Source: JBCBKZ01 sp039026975 (GTDB taxonomy: Bacteria; Bacteroidota; Bacteroidia; J057). From it: a stretch of 22,013 nucleotides of DNA. Numbering within the stretch: the first letter of the stretch is position 1; each line of letters begins with the position of its first letter. Positions 21,451-22,013 of the stretch are shown here, piece by piece. Location of the stretch: positions 1 to 22,013 of the forward strand of contig JBCCLI010000068.1 of the NCBI GenBank assembly GCA_039026975.1, written 5' to 3'. Under the pieces are notes generated by a model that saw only the letters and a list, made by a program, of their open reading frames with translations, ran no database searches and was not told the DNA's origin. Position numbers and translations under genes: made by a program.

Positions 21451-22013
21451 ATGTCTGCCAAACCGGAAAAAGCCATCATCCTGGGAGCAGGAGAAAGTGG
21501 AGTAGGAGCCGCTTTATTAGCGGTACAGTATGGGTGGGACGTCTGGGTATCAGACTATGGAACCATCAGTGAAGCTCATAAGCAGGAATTAGAAGAGAAT
21601 TACATTCCCTATGAAGAGGGAAAACATAGCATAGAATCGTTCTTTGACGCTAAAGTAGTTATTAAAAGTCCGGGAATTCCCCAGACAGTTCCGGTTATCA
21701 GAGCCCTACGGGAAAGACATATTCCCATCATCTCTGAGATAGAATTTGCTGCCCAATATTGTGGAGCAAAGATCATCGCTATTACAGGAACTAACGGGAA
21801 GACCACTACCACTTCTCTCATTTATCATGTGCTGAAGAAAGCTGGAGAAGAGGTGGCAGTAGGCGGGAATATAGGAGAAAGTTTTGCCAGACTACTGACT
21901 AAGGAAAGGCAGAAAGTCTATGTGCTAGAGTTAAGCAGCTTCCAACTGGAAGATATCGACCGCTTTCATCCGCATATAGCGCTTTTACTGAATGTTACGC
22001 CGGACCATCTTGA
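21451..22013 (+). CDS. murD: UDP-MurNAc-L-alanine:D-glutamate ligase MurD, N-terminal part (runs off window end)
   Basis: The first 187 codons of murD are visible, with no stop before the window end. The product opens with an N-terminal nucleotide-sugar binding domain (AIILGAGESGVGAALLAVQY, then VVIKSPGIP). It continues with the ATP loop ITGTNGKTTTTSLIYHVL, GGNIGESF, LELSSFQLEDI and NVTPDHL, all typical of MurD, which adds D-Glu to UDP-MurNAc-L-Ala in the cytoplasm. The start follows the mraY stop after one base. Confidence 0.94.
   Translation, partial: MSAKPEKAIILGAGESGVGAALLAVQYGWDVWVSDYGTISEAHKQELEENYIPYEEGKHSIESFFDAKVVIKSPGIPQTVPVIRALRERHIPIISEIEFAAQYCGAKIIAITGTNGKTTTTSLIYHVLKKAGEEVAVGGNIGESFARLLTKERQKVYVLELSSFQLEDIDRFHPHIALLLNVTPDHL

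Overview
This window looks like a chromosomal segment from a Bacteroidota bacterium, probably of the Cytophagia/Sphingobacteriia kind. No ribosomal gene is present, so the placement rests on protein families and layout: a head-GIN (DUF2807) protein, an AsmA protein, an FtsL-like protein, an FtsI with a C-terminal PASTA domain, a large MraY, a division gene order of mraZ-rsmH-ftsL-ftsI-murE-mraY-murD, and several candidate TTG/TAnnTTTG promoters. Codon use is rich in ATA, AGA, CTA and GTA throughout, with no obvious composition break. No tRNA, rRNA, CRISPR array, transposase or integrase was found.

Region 1 (1-2957) holds the 5' part of an AsmA-family gene (minus), an NhaD-type Na+/H+ antiporter with an unusual His/acidic N-terminal extension (minus), and a divergent comF-like phosphoribosyltransferase gene (plus). 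A perfect 16-bp palindrome lies between the last two. Region 2 (3004-5751, minus) is a tight four-gene operon: ABC ATPase, ABC-2 type permease, YtrA-type GntR repressor and head-GIN protein. A 20-bp inverted repeat just upstream of the first gene is a good candidate for the GntR operator. Region 3 (6125-8647, minus) carries a TetR regulator followed by a 628-residue fusion of a membrane di-iron desaturase/hydroxylase domain with its own FAD/NAD reductase and plant-type [2Fe-2S] ferredoxin. A TetR-style near-palindrome lies between the two genes.

Region 4 (8648-14144) is mixed. It starts with a 579-bp gene-free stretch containing a hexamer repeat and two short palindromic elements. A PlsC-like acyltransferase, a secreted MORN/beta-propeller protein, a translationally coupled pair (unknown protein plus SAM methyltransferase), a lipoprotein, a possible gene remnant and a lipoprotein esterase follow. 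Region 5 (14145-22013, plus) is the start of the division and cell wall (dcw) cluster. It opens with an mraZ promoter carrying 10-bp-spaced GTGGG boxes, then seven closely packed genes; murD runs off the window end.

Most of the content is recognisable. The features most worth a second look are the PDZ-like insertion in the periplasmic loop of MraY, the self-sufficient desaturase fusion with its likely TetR control, the GntR/ABC/GIN operon with its candidate operator, and the palindromic elements upstream of the acyltransferase.
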